The notes: a model not told the origin generated them from the letters alone. Shown: positions 1 through 6,927, counted from the stretch's first letter. The stretch: DNA of 7,090 nt from an uncultured bacterium (GCA_905215815.1 CAJMRN010000086.1:1-7090), one strand, 5' to 3'. Made by a program: numbers and translations.

Positions 1-1
1 A

Positions 2-38
2 CGCAAAGAAGGCCACTTAATGTGGCCTTCGTCTTGCG
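2..38 (-). terminator. Rho-independent terminator ending the acpS-tsaBD operon
   Basis: A 9-bp perfect stem (8-16 paired with 22-30, GAAGGCCAC/GTGGCCTTC read on the minus strand) closes a 5-base loop. On the minus strand it is followed by TTTGCGT. A further 5-bp outer helix (2-6 with 34-38) can form around it, pairing an A-rich 5' arm with the T-rich 3' arm, as often seen in bidirectional terminators. It lies about 63 nt past the tsaBD stop, where an operon terminator is expected. The T tract is short (TTT), so efficiency is uncertain. In the plus direction the trailing bases are GTCTTG, so any plus-strand activity would be weaker. Whether a convergent gene lies to the left cannot be seen. 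Confidence 0.8.
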
Positions 39-67
39 CAGGACTGTAGAGCAGGAAACCTTATATC

Positions 68-89
68 CGGCCCCTCCGGTCGGGGACCG
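68..89 (-). other. GC-rich hairpin in the tsaBD 3' untranslated region
   Basis: Between the tsaBD stop and the terminator, CGG-T-CCCC and GGGG-CCG (minus-strand sense) can pair around a 7-base loop with a single bulged T, giving 7 G-C pairs. There is no T tract after it, so it is not itself an intrinsic terminator. It could protect the transcript 3' end or be incidental GC-rich folding. Nothing else is recognisable in the 39-100 spacer. Confidence 0.3.
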
Positions 90-100
90 CACCCGTACGA

Positions 101-2485
101 CTACAGCGTCATGTTTGGATCGGCGTCGACATCGAACGGCGAGATTTCACCTCGGTCGAATTTACGGCGAGCGACCTCCGCGATCATGGCGGCGTTATCG
201 GTGCAGGCAGACAAGGGCGGCACCGTTACGCGGATTCCCTGACGCCCGAGTTTCTTGATCATCATCTCGCGCAGATGCGGGTTGGCCGAGACGCCGCCGC
301 CGATGCAATACTCCTTGCACCCGGTAGCATGCAGGGCGTTTTTGGCCTTCTTGTACTGCACGTCAAAGACCGCCGCCTCAAACGAAGCCGCCAAATCGGG
401 CAGATGAATCGTGCGCCCGGCCTTGGTCTCCTGCTCGATGTAGAGCGTCACCGCCGTCTTGAGGCCCGAAAGCGAGAAGCGGTAGTCGCCCCTGCTGTTC
501 AGCGCGCGGGGGAAATCAATCGCCTTAGGGTTGCCCGTCTCGGCAAGCTTGGAGATGATGGGGCCTCCGGGATAGCCAAGGCCCAGTGCCTTTGCCACCT
601 TGTCGAAGGCTTCGCCCACGGCGTCGTCAAGCGTCTCGCCAAGCACCTCGTAGTCGCCCCATGCCCTTACGTGCACGAGCATGGTGTGCCCGCCCGAAAC
701 AAGCGTAAAGATAAACGGCGGCTTGAGGTCGGGCTGCGCCAACAGGTTGGCAAACAGGTGACCCTCCAGATGATTGACGCACACCAGCGGTTTGCCGGCA
801 GCATACGCAAAGCCCTTGGCAAAGGCGACACCCACCACCAAGGCACCCACCAGGCCCGGACCTTGCGTCACGCCCACGGCGGCAAGCTCACTTGGTGCAA
901 TGGCTCCGCCCGTAAGGCCCAGCGACGCTGCGGCGTCCTCGAGTGCCGCGTCCACGACGCTCACGATGACCTCAACGTGCTTGCGCGAGGCGATCTCGGG
1001 CACCACGCCGCCAAAGCGAGCATGAAAATCAATCTGTGTCGACACCTGGTTGGCCAGTATATTGCCATCCGCATCGATAATTGCCACGGCTGTCTCGTCG
1101 CAGGAGCTCTCGATGGCAAGCACCAGGCGGCGGCGCTCGATTTCGGCACGCTCCTCAGCGGTGCGTTCGGGCGCGGGCAGCGGCCATACACGCTGTTCGG
1201 CAGCCGTCGGCTCGGGCGAGGCATTGTCGAGAGGAAGCACCAGGGGCAGCGGCGCCGTCATGACGATGGCATCCTTGCCGGCACCGTAATAGCCACGGCG
1301 ACGACCCGCCTCGGTAAAGCCCAGAGCGGCATAGAGCGCAATTGCGGCCTCGTTGCCGTCCTCAACCTCAAGCGAAGCCGTGGTGCAGCCGAGCATCTGC
1401 GCGTCATAGCTCACGTGCGACAGAAGCTTGCGGGCGATGCCCTCGCGGCGATGCGCCGGATCGACGGCAACGTCCATAATCTGCACGTCCCCGTCGACGA
1501 CCATACCGCCGGCAAGACCCAGCAGACGGCCGTCGTCGTGCGCCACCCACCAGCTACGTGGCGCGGCAACGTCCTCGCCCAGCTCGGACAGGAACATGCC
1601 CGGCGTCCACGCCTCGTGTCCGGCGCCTTCAAAGCAGGCGGTCTCCAGTGCGCTCGCGCCCTCGGCATCCGCCGCGCCCATGGGGCGGAATTGCAGATGA
1701 CGTCCGGCAAGCTCGTCGGCAACACCTGTCACCTCACTCTGCGCGCTCTCGGCAAGGCCCAGACGCTTGCGCTCGTTTTCCTCGGCGTCCGAAAGGCGCG
1801 TATAGATCGGCAAGACGCGAGCCGGATCGCCATCGCCTGCGGCGTGCGCCATCAGCAGGCCCTCGCCCGAGGGCCACCACAGGTCTCGCTCCACGCAGCG
1901 CGCCGTCTCATCCTCGCCCAGCAGTTTGCCATAACGCACGAGACCGTCACCAGTCAGCTGAACCTGATCCCAGTCCGCGGTCTGGCGCCACTCATCAAGC
2001 GCCACGGCGGCCTTGACCACGCGCTCGCGCTCAAACAGACGCTCGGGGCCCTCATCCCCCAGCACATAGAGCGCCGGGTACACCTCGCCGCGCATGGCAT
2101 CGGCAAGAACACCAAGCTTGCCGCGCACGCCGGCCTTCCATGCCGTCCAGGCGCAAGCATCGAGCGTCGACACGCCCAGCAACGGCACATTGGCACCGTG
2201 CGCCAGACCCTTTGCGGTGGAGATGCCGATACGCACGCCCGTAAACGAGCCGGGACCGCGACCGACCACATAACAGCCGACATCGCTGCGATCCAGGCCG
2301 GCCTGCTTCAGTAGGTCATCAACAGTATTCACGAGCTCCACGTTGGCATGGCGGCGACACAGATGGTCCCCACTTACCAGCTTTGCCTCGCCTGTCTGCA
2401 CGTCAATCCAGCTTGCCGCGCAGGCAAGCATGTCGGTCGATGTGTCGAGCGCCACCACCAGCGCGTTGTCGTTATGCAAGCTCAT
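101..2485 (-). CDS. tsaBD: TsaB-RimI-TsaD fusion: t6A37 tRNA modification subunits with embedded S18 N-acetyltransferase
   Basis: A 794-residue protein joining three normally separate cytoplasmic enzymes. Residues 1 to about 235 are TsaB, the ASKH-fold partner of TsaD: ALDTST at 12-17, GRGPGSFTGVRIGI at 75-88 and the RGEVYPALY segment near 132-140. Residues about 263-412 are a RimI-type GNAT acetyltransferase: acetyl-CoA loop R346-x-x-G349-x-A351, LEVEDGNEAAIALY (372-385), LGF and the conserved YY pair at 399-400. Residues about 453-794 are TsaD, which transfers threonylcarbamoyl to A37 of ANN-decoding tRNAs: IESSCDETA (458-466), metal-binding H572 and H576 in HLEGH, SGGHT (597-601), DDAVGEAFDK, GGGVSANPHLR and D763 in CTDNAA. 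Linkers at about 236-262 and 413-452 are charged or Pro/Glu-rich. All key residues are present and TsaD is full length. The ATG overlaps the end of tsaE by 14 nt, with only a weak AAGG (2495-2498) 9 nt upstream, so translation is probably coupled to tsaE. The TsaC/Sua5 enzyme that makes the threonylcarbamoyl-AMP substrate is not in the window. Confidence 0.95.
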   Translation of the reverse strand: MSLHNDNALVVALDTSTDMLACAASWIDVQTGEAKLVSGDHLCRRHANVELVNTVDDLLKQAGLDRSDVGCYVVGRGPGSFTGVRIGISTAKGLAHGANVPLLGVSTLDACAWTAWKAGVRGKLGVLADAMRGEVYPALYVLGDEGPERLFERERVVKAAVALDEWRQTADWDQVQLTGDGLVRYGKLLGEDETARCVERDLWWPSGEGLLMAHAAGDGDPARVLPIYTRLSDAEENERKRLGLAESAQSEVTGVADELAGRHLQFRPMGAADAEGASALETACFEGAGHEAWTPGMFLSELGEDVAAPRSWWVAHDDGRLLGLAGGMVVDGDVQIMDVAVDPAHRREGIARKLLSHVSYDAQMLGCTTASLEVEDGNEAAIALYAALGFTEAGRRRGYYGAGKDAIVMTAPLPLVLPLDNASPEPTAAEQRVWPLPAPERTAEERAEIERRRLVLAIESSCDETAVAIIDADGNILANQVSTQIDFHARFGGVVPEIASRKHVEVIVSVVDAALEDAAASLGLTGGAIAPSELAAVGVTQGPGLVGALVVGVAFAKGFAYAAGKPLVCVNHLEGHLFANLLAQPDLKPPFIFTLVSGGHTMLVHVRAWGDYEVLGETLDDAVGEAFDKVAKALGLGYPGGPIISKLAETGNPKAIDFPRALNSRGDYRFSLSGLKTAVTLYIEQETKAGRTIHLPDLAASFEAAVFDVQYKKAKNALHATGCKEYCIGGGVSANPHLREMMIKKLGRQGIRVTVPPLSACTDNAAMIAEVARRKFDRGEISPFDVDADPNMTL

Positions 2486-2978
2486 CTTGTACAGCCTTAT
2501 CTATCAAATGGGAAAGCTCAATCGCGCGCTCGCCGTGTGCCTCGAGCGTTATCGTTCGCACGTCGCTGTCGTCCTCATCGCGCTTAAGCGTCACCGAAAG
2601 ATACTCATCTGTCAGTTCATCCTGAAACTGCTCGCCCCATTCCAGCAGGCAAACACCCTCATAGCCCAGCACGTCAAAAATGCCCGTATCCTCAAGCTCG
2701 TAGGCATGCTCCAGGCGGTACAGATCAAAATGGAACAGCGGAATACGCCCTTGGTCATGAACGGCCATGAGTGCGAACGTAGGGCTTGTGACCATATGCT
2801 CATCGCCCAGAGCGCGCGAAACGCCCTTGGTAAAGTGGGTTTTGCCCACCCCGAGGCCGCCGGTCAAGATCAGCACATCGCCATCTTCTAGACACGGTGC
2901 GACCAGCTCGCCAAAATGCTCCGTATCGGCAGTACGGGCCGTTCTATAGGTACCTACCCCCAGGCGCTCCAGGGACAT
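2472..2978 (-). CDS. tsaE: TsaE, ATPase of the t6A37 threonylcarbamoylation complex
   Basis: A 168-residue cytoplasmic P-loop ATPase that works with the TsaB-TsaD pair to sustain repeated rounds of t6A synthesis. The Walker A motif GGLGVGKT is at residues 40-47 (the family usually reads GDLGAGKT, so the second position is Gly here; the GxxGxGKT core is intact). SPTF at 65-68, HFDLYR at 83-88 and EWGE at 113-116 are the other family signatures. Length is normal to slightly long because of an acidic insertion (DEDDSD, 134-139) in the C-terminal part. The start at 2978 is set by AAGGAG 5 nt upstream. Its stop lies inside the first codons of the downstream fusion gene, whose TsaB and TsaD parts are its direct partners. 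The gene follows udg by 15 nt. Confidence 0.95.
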   Translation of the reverse strand: MSLERLGVGTYRTARTADTEHFGELVAPCLEDGDVLILTGGLGVGKTHFTKGVSRALGDEHMVTSPTFALMAVHDQGRIPLFHFDLYRLEHAYELEDTGIFDVLGYEGVCLLEWGEQFQDELTDEYLSVTLKRDEDDSDVRTITLEAHGERAIELSHLIDKAVQDELA

Positions 2979-2983
2979 ATACG

Positions 2984-2989
2984 CTCCTT
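2984..2989 (-). promoter_or_regulatory. Ribosome binding site of tsaE
   Basis: AAGGAG on the minus strand, 5 nt before the tsaE ATG at 2978. It lies directly after the three stop codons that end udg. It is a full Shine-Dalgarno, so tsaE can start independently of translation of the gene before it. Confidence 0.85.
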
Positions 2990-2993
2990 ATTA

Positions 2994-3614
2994 TTATTCC
3001 GAGGCGGTCTCCGGCGCGGGGTGCCGCTCCAGATAGTCGCCCAGCATCTTAAAGTCTTCCTCCAGCAACTCCTGCCACGCCGGATTGCGCAGCGCCGCCG
3101 CAGGATGAAACGTCGGCATCACCACAAAGTGGCCCATCTGATGGAACCTGCCGCGCAGCTTGGTAATGCCGATCTCGGTCTTGAGCACAAAGTGCGTTGC
3201 GGGGTTACCGAGCGTCACGATGATATCGGGCCAGATGCTTCGAATCTGCTCGCGCAAAAACGGTGAGCAAGCCAGCACTTCCTCGGGACGCGGATTGCGG
3301 TTTCCCGGCGGGCGGCACTTAAGCACGTTGGCGATATAGACGTCCTCGCGCTTAAGACCTGCCAGGGACAAAATGCCGTTGAGGTCTTCACCCGCCGCCC
3401 CCACAAAAGGTTCGCCCTGCAAATCCTCGTTGCGACCCGGTGCTTCACCAATAAACATGACGCGAGCGTGGGGGTTTCCCACGCCAAACACGATGTTATG
3501 GCGCGACTGATAGAGCTGGCAGAGATGGCAGTCGCCTAAAACAGCCTCAATCTCCTCGAGTGCGACCTCACGTGGCGCCTGATGGGTATGGCCGGGAATG
3601 TGCATGACGCCCAT
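2994..3614 (-). CDS. Family 4 uracil-DNA glycosylase (4Fe-4S)
   Basis: A 206-residue enzyme that excises uracil, arising from cytosine deamination or dUMP incorporation, to start base-excision repair. The four cysteines expected to bind the 4Fe-4S cluster of family 4 are visible: C29 and C32 (CHLC), C100 (LKCRPPGN) and C116 (ACSPF). The active-site motif GEAPGRNED (56-64) and the second motif HPAAALRNP (170-178) are intact, and length is typical. The N-terminal 15 residues are His/Pro-rich and not part of the core. AGGAG lies 5 nt before the ATG at 3614, which favours this start over the ATG three codons later. The gene sits 8 nt after alr, and its ribosome binding site overlaps the alr stop codon. 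It ends with three consecutive in-frame TAA codons. The family also includes phage SPO1 polymerase-like annotations; the cysteine pattern supports true UDG4. Confidence 0.93.
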   Translation of the reverse strand: MGVMHIPGHTHQAPREVALEEIEAVLGDCHLCQLYQSRHNIVFGVGNPHARVMFIGEAPGRNEDLQGEPFVGAAGEDLNGILSLAGLKREDVYIANVLKCRPPGNRNPRPEEVLACSPFLREQIRSIWPDIIVTLGNPATHFVLKTEIGITKLRGRFHQMGHFVVMPTFHPAAALRNPAWQELLEEDFKMLGDYLERHPAPETASE

Positions 3615-3619
3615 AGCGG

Positions 3620-3624
3620 CTCCT
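3620..3624 (-). promoter_or_regulatory. Ribosome binding site of udg, overlapping the alr stop
   Basis: AGGAG on the minus strand, 5 nt before the udg ATG at 3614. Its first two bases are the last two of the alr TAG stop (TAGGAG). A ribosome terminating on alr therefore sits on the udg initiation site, which favours reinitiation. Confidence 0.85.
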
Positions 3625-4768
3625 ACACGTAGACCTTGTCGAGACGCATGCCAAAGCCGCAGGCGACCTCGTAGTTAATCGTTCCGCGCAGTCGGGCCAT
3701 CTCGTCCATAGTGATCTCGGCATCGCCATCGCGGCCGACAATAATCATCTCGTCACCATACTCGGCCTCGGGAATCTCGTGTGCCGGGTTGGACTGAATG
3801 GCGACCATAAACTGATCCATGCAGATATTGCCAACCTGACGCACGCGCTCGCCGCGATACAGCACATCCATACGATTGGAAAGCGTACGCGATAGGCCGT
3901 CGGCATAACCGATCGGCAGCGTGCAGATCTGAACGCGCGTACGCGGTACGCGGTAGGTAAAACCGTAGCCCACGCCCTCGCCCATCGCAGGGTGCGCCAC
4001 GCGCGTCACGCGCGCATGAACGCTCATAACGGGATCGAGCTGCATCACACGGCTACTCAGCTCGCACGGCTGCATGCCATACAAGCCAACGCCGGCGCGA
4101 ATCATATCAAAATGCATCGAGGGGTCGAGCATCGAGGACGGCGTGTTGGCGCAATGCACGATACCGCACTCAAAACCCGCATCCTTAATGGCCTGAACGG
4201 CCTCGGTAAAGCGCTGGCACTGCAGCTTGTAGTCCCAGCCCGAAGGTTCATCGGCCGTGGCGAAGTGCGTAAATACGCCGTCGCACTGAATACCGCGATG
4301 GAAATCAATACCGCGGACAAAGTCGAGCACCTGCGTGTAATGTACGCCGATGCGGTTCATGCCCGTCTCGATGGCGAGATGATACTTGCCCACCTTGCCC
4401 GCCGCGACGGCACATTCGCCATACGCAAGAGCAAAGTCGGACGTATAGACCGAGGGCATGATATCGAACTCGAGCAACGTCGGAATGGCCTCGATAGGCG
4501 GCTCGCTTAGGATAAGGACGGGTTTCGTAATCCCGCCCTGTCGGAGCTCAACGCCCTCGTTAACCGTCGCCACGGCAAACATGTCGGCGCCGGCCGAATA
4601 CATAATCTTGGCGCACTCAACAGCTCCATGACCATAAGCGTCGGCTTTAACCACGCAGCACAGGCGCTGACGCGGATTCAGCAAATTCTTATAGGCCCTC
4701 GTGTTGCGGCGAAGCGCCCCGCGGTCGATCTCGACCCAGGACCAACGCGTCAAATCGGCTTTATTCAT
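3623..4768 (-). CDS. alr: Alanine racemase
   Basis: A 381-residue pyridoxal-phosphate enzyme that interconverts L- and D-alanine and so supplies D-Ala for peptidoglycan. Fold type III landmarks are all present: the PLP lysine K41 in VVKADAYGHG (39-48), GMNRIGVH (136-143), and HCANTPSS (205-212). The catalytic tyrosine Y268 lies in VGYGFTY and is supplied from the other subunit of the dimer. PIGYADGLSR (285-294), NICMDQF (314-320) and the C-terminal GTINYEVACGFGMR (362-375) are also present. Length is typical. The start lies 2 nt after the nnrDE stop (TAATTATG), and the upstream sequence has no strong Shine-Dalgarno, only GGATGA about 9 nt away, so coupled translation is likely. The nnr-alr-tsaE order matches the actinobacterial cluster, with udg interposed here. 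No sign of truncation. Confidence 0.97.
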   Translation of the reverse strand: MNKADLTRWSWVEIDRGALRRNTRAYKNLLNPRQRLCCVVKADAYGHGAVECAKIMYSAGADMFAVATVNEGVELRQGGITKPVLILSEPPIEAIPTLLEFDIMPSVYTSDFALAYGECAVAAGKVGKYHLAIETGMNRIGVHYTQVLDFVRGIDFHRGIQCDGVFTHFATADEPSGWDYKLQCQRFTEAVQAIKDAGFECGIVHCANTPSSMLDPSMHFDMIRAGVGLYGMQPCELSSRVMQLDPVMSVHARVTRVAHPAMGEGVGYGFTYRVPRTRVQICTLPIGYADGLSRTLSNRMDVLYRGERVRQVGNICMDQFMVAIQSNPAHEIPEAEYGDEMIIVGRDGDAEITMDEMARLRGTINYEVACGFGMRLDKVYV

Positions 4769-4770
4769 AA

Positions 4771-6387
4771 TTAGTCATCCGACCCTTCGTCCGTGATTCC
4801 CAGATCATCGAGCGCATCCTTTGCCGCCAACTCCATGGCGGGACCGATCAAGTCGATAAGATCGGTCGCGATAACGCTCTTCTCGCCAAACTCCGTCGCC
4901 GCGGCAAAACCGGCATAGCTATGAAGCGCGACGGCATACGAGTACAGCAGCTCCCAGCGGTCCATCTCATCGCGCATGGTGGCTAGCGTGCCGGCCAGAA
5001 TACCCGCAAGGACGTCACCCGAGCCAGCGGTCGCCAACGACGCCGGGCCAGAGAGCGGCAGCAGCACGCGCTCAACACCGCAAATGGCCGTCGTCGGGCC
5101 CTTGGCGATAACAACGAGGTTATCGGAACCGGCGGCCCAGACAACCTTTTGCGCGGCGGCAATCGCGGTTCCAAGGTCATTGACCTCATCACCGGCGACG
5201 AGACGCGAAAGCTCACGATAATGCGGCGTCATAACGAGCGGCTGCTCACGACGATACATCTCGGGATTACTGTCGATGCCATCGATTGCAATCTTGGCAA
5301 GGCAGTTGAGAGCATCGGCATCCAAGATAAGCGGTACGTCGAGCTCAAGCAGACCCGAAACCACCTGCATGGCACCGGCAGATGTCGTCATGCCGGGACC
5401 ACACAGCACGCAGCTATATTTCTTGGCAATCTCACATACCGTCATGCGCGCAGCGGCACCAAAAGAACCGCGGGAATCAGATGGAATAGCAAAGACCGGA
5501 ATCGAGGGGAGCGCCATGCGGATAAGGTTGGCACACGCATCCGGAGTCGCGACTGCCACATAGCCGGCGCCTGCGCGGGCAGCGGACTTGGCAGCCATAA
5601 TGGCCGCACCAGGATACTGCGCCGATCCGGCAACAATGAGCACCGAGCCGCGCGAGTACTTATCGATATTCGTAGGCAGCGGAGCAAAATAGTCCACAAG
5701 GTCACCGGGTTCCACGATCTCGGCAGCATGGTCGACATCGTCAATAACCTCATCAAGGCGGTCATACAGACCGCCGCAGACCAGATCGCCTGCATATTCG
5801 GGACCGTCAGCGCTGTATAAGCCGATCTTGGGAGCAATCATCGTCACCGTACGCTCGGCACGAATGCAGTCGTCATCCACCACACCCGTCTCGGCATTCA
5901 GGCCCGAAGGAACATCGATGGAGACAACGCAATCGGCATTTTCATTGACCGTGGGGATCCAGATTGAAAACGGCGCACGAAGATCACCATGAAAACCGGT
6001 ACCAAAAATGGCATCGACTACAACATCAGCCTTATCAATCAGCACCTCCAGCTCATCACGAGAGGGGCCGACACACACATGCACGTCGCGACCAGCAGTA
6101 CGACGGGCGACATGACGAGCGAGAGCGGCAGGGATCTCATCCGGCTCAACCGGAGAGACGATATCTACATCAACGCCCTTATGCGTCAGAATGTCAGCGG
6201 CAACCCAGCCATCTCCGCCATTGTTGCCAAAACCGACCAATACAAGAACGCGATCGGGGTTGAGCTTTAAAATCTCGTTGGCAGCAAATTCGCCCGCCAA
6301 CTCCATGAGTTCGGCCTTCGAGGTACCCTCACGCTCGATAATATCTTCGAGGCGAACGACTTCCTCGGTACTCAAAACCGGTTTCAT
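4771..6387 (-). CDS. nnrDE: Bifunctional NAD(P)HX epimerase / ADP-dependent NAD(P)HX dehydratase
   Basis: A 538-residue cytoplasmic metabolite-repair enzyme. NADH and NADPH hydrate to inactive R- and S-NAD(P)HX. The N-terminal YjeF_N domain (about 1-220) interconverts the epimers, and the C-terminal ribokinase-like domain (about 235-520) dehydrates S-NAD(P)HX with a nucleoside diphosphate. Epimerase motifs: GFGNNGGDGWVAA (52-64), DAIFGTGFHG (125-134) and SIDVPSGLNAETG (156-168) with D158. Dehydratase motifs: RGSVLIVAGSAQYPGAA (246-262), AGAGYV, CGPGM (329-333), LDADALN (355-361), TPHYRE (387-392), IAKGPTT (427-433) and AGSGDVLAGILAGT (454-467) with D458. Length is normal for the fused form. 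The C-terminal tail is short and acidic. The ATG directly abuts the acpS stop (TAGATG), with AGGAG 5 nt upstream inside the acpS end, so the two genes are probably translated together. Confidence 0.95.
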   Translation of the reverse strand: MKPVLSTEEVVRLEDIIEREGTSKAELMELAGEFAANEILKLNPDRVLVLVGFGNNGGDGWVAADILTHKGVDVDIVSPVEPDEIPAALARHVARRTAGRDVHVCVGPSRDELEVLIDKADVVVDAIFGTGFHGDLRAPFSIWIPTVNENADCVVSIDVPSGLNAETGVVDDDCIRAERTVTMIAPKIGLYSADGPEYAGDLVCGGLYDRLDEVIDDVDHAAEIVEPGDLVDYFAPLPTNIDKYSRGSVLIVAGSAQYPGAAIMAAKSAARAGAGYVAVATPDACANLIRMALPSIPVFAIPSDSRGSFGAAARMTVCEIAKKYSCVLCGPGMTTSAGAMQVVSGLLELDVPLILDADALNCLAKIAIDGIDSNPEMYRREQPLVMTPHYRELSRLVAGDEVNDLGTAIAAAQKVVWAAGSDNLVVIAKGPTTAICGVERVLLPLSGPASLATAGSGDVLAGILAGTLATMRDEMDRWELLYSYAVALHSYAGFAAATEFGEKSVIATDLIDLIGPAMELAAKDALDDLGITDEGSDD

Positions 6388-6927
6388 CTATGCTCCTAGC
6401 GCATCTTGCGGATCATCATCCAGATGTTCCGACAAAGCAGATTGTTGCAGCTGTTCGAGCTCGTCTAAGACAGAACGAGCCTCTTTAAATGTCTGAGCAA
6501 CGCGCTCCTTCGTGCTCACCTTTTCTTCCTTGGGTTTAGGTCGAGCATCCTCGGTGATCGCAATGGCATTAGCAACAGCCAAGTCACCCGTCAGAGTAAT
6601 AGAAAGAGCAACCTCGACAACGCCCAATTCCTGGGCGATTTCAAGAGCGCGACCCGAAAGCAGCGCTTTTGGCTTGCCGAGCTTATCGCGCGTTACGGAA
6701 ACGTCTTTACGGCCAACGCCCTGGCTAAAACCCGTACCAAGCGCCTTAAGTACCGCCTCGCGAGAAGCAAAACGACTGGCATAATGTGCGGCAGGACGAG
6801 ACGAGGCATCGCAATACGAACGCTCTTCATCGGTAAACACGCGCCGAGCAAACGCGGGCGTCTTCTCAAGGATTGAATTCATTCGGGAAATCTCGACGAT
6901 ATCAACGCCGATTCCGGCTTCGGCCAT
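6388..6927 (-). CDS. acpS: Holo-[acyl-carrier-protein] synthase with C-terminal extension
   Basis: A 179-residue protein whose first 125 or so residues are a standard AcpS, which transfers 4'-phosphopantetheine from CoA to a serine of acyl carrier protein for fatty-acid synthesis. Visible motifs: GIGVDIVEI (5-13) with the Mg-binding D9, FARRVFTDEE (26-35), and SRFASREAVLKALGTG (51-66) with Mg-binding E57 and K61. Two positions differ from the usual family pattern. The Lys before E57 is Arg56, and the SHT/THT histidine near the end of the core is Leu112 (SITLTGD). Residues 126-179 are an added charged tail, possibly a short helix or coiled coil (about 137-168), ending in an acidic stretch; AcpS is normally about 115-130 residues. 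The ATG at 6939 is open in frame, but the Shine-Dalgarno GGAGGTG covers its second and third codons, so the start at 6927 is preferred. It is the first gene of the operon. Confidence 0.92.
   Translation of the reverse strand: MAEAGIGVDIVEISRMNSILEKTPAFARRVFTDEERSYCDASSRPAAHYASRFASREAVLKALGTGFSQGVGRKDVSVTRDKLGKPKALLSGRALEIAQELGVVEVALSITLTGDLAVANAIAITEDARPKPKEEKVSTKERVAQTFKEARSVLDELEQLQQSALSEHLDDDPQDALGA
6393..6397 (-). promoter_or_regulatory. Ribosome binding site of nnrDE inside acpS
   Basis: AGGAG on the minus strand, within the last codons of acpS and 5 nt before the nnrDE ATG at 6387. The acpS stop TAG lies directly against that ATG. Confidence 0.8.

Noticed and set aside
22..258. A 78-codon plus-strand frame starting inside the left terminator
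   Set aside because: It begins in the terminator loop and runs into the conserved C-terminal codons of TsaD. Its composition is Arg-rich noise.
275..2314. A 679-codon open frame on the plus strand opposite the tsaBD fusion
   Set aside because: Its codons are exactly in register with the minus-strand codons. In that register an antisense stop appears only where the sense gene uses TTA, CTA or TCA, which GC-rich genes avoid. The protein has no recognisable motif, and the sense strand encodes three intact conserved domains.
2343..2891. A 182-codon plus-strand open frame opposite the tsaE/tsaBD junction
   Set aside because: It is in register with the tsaE codons, so the same avoidance of TTA, CTA and TCA explains it. 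It crosses the overlap of two well-supported minus-strand genes.
3992..4510. Plus-strand open frame opposite alr
   Set aside because: It is in register with alr codons, is rich in His/Arg/Ala as expected of complements of common codons, and shows no family motif.
5149..5820. Plus-strand open frame opposite nnrDE
   Set aside because: It is in register with nnrDE codons and lacks any recognisable domain or ribosome binding site.
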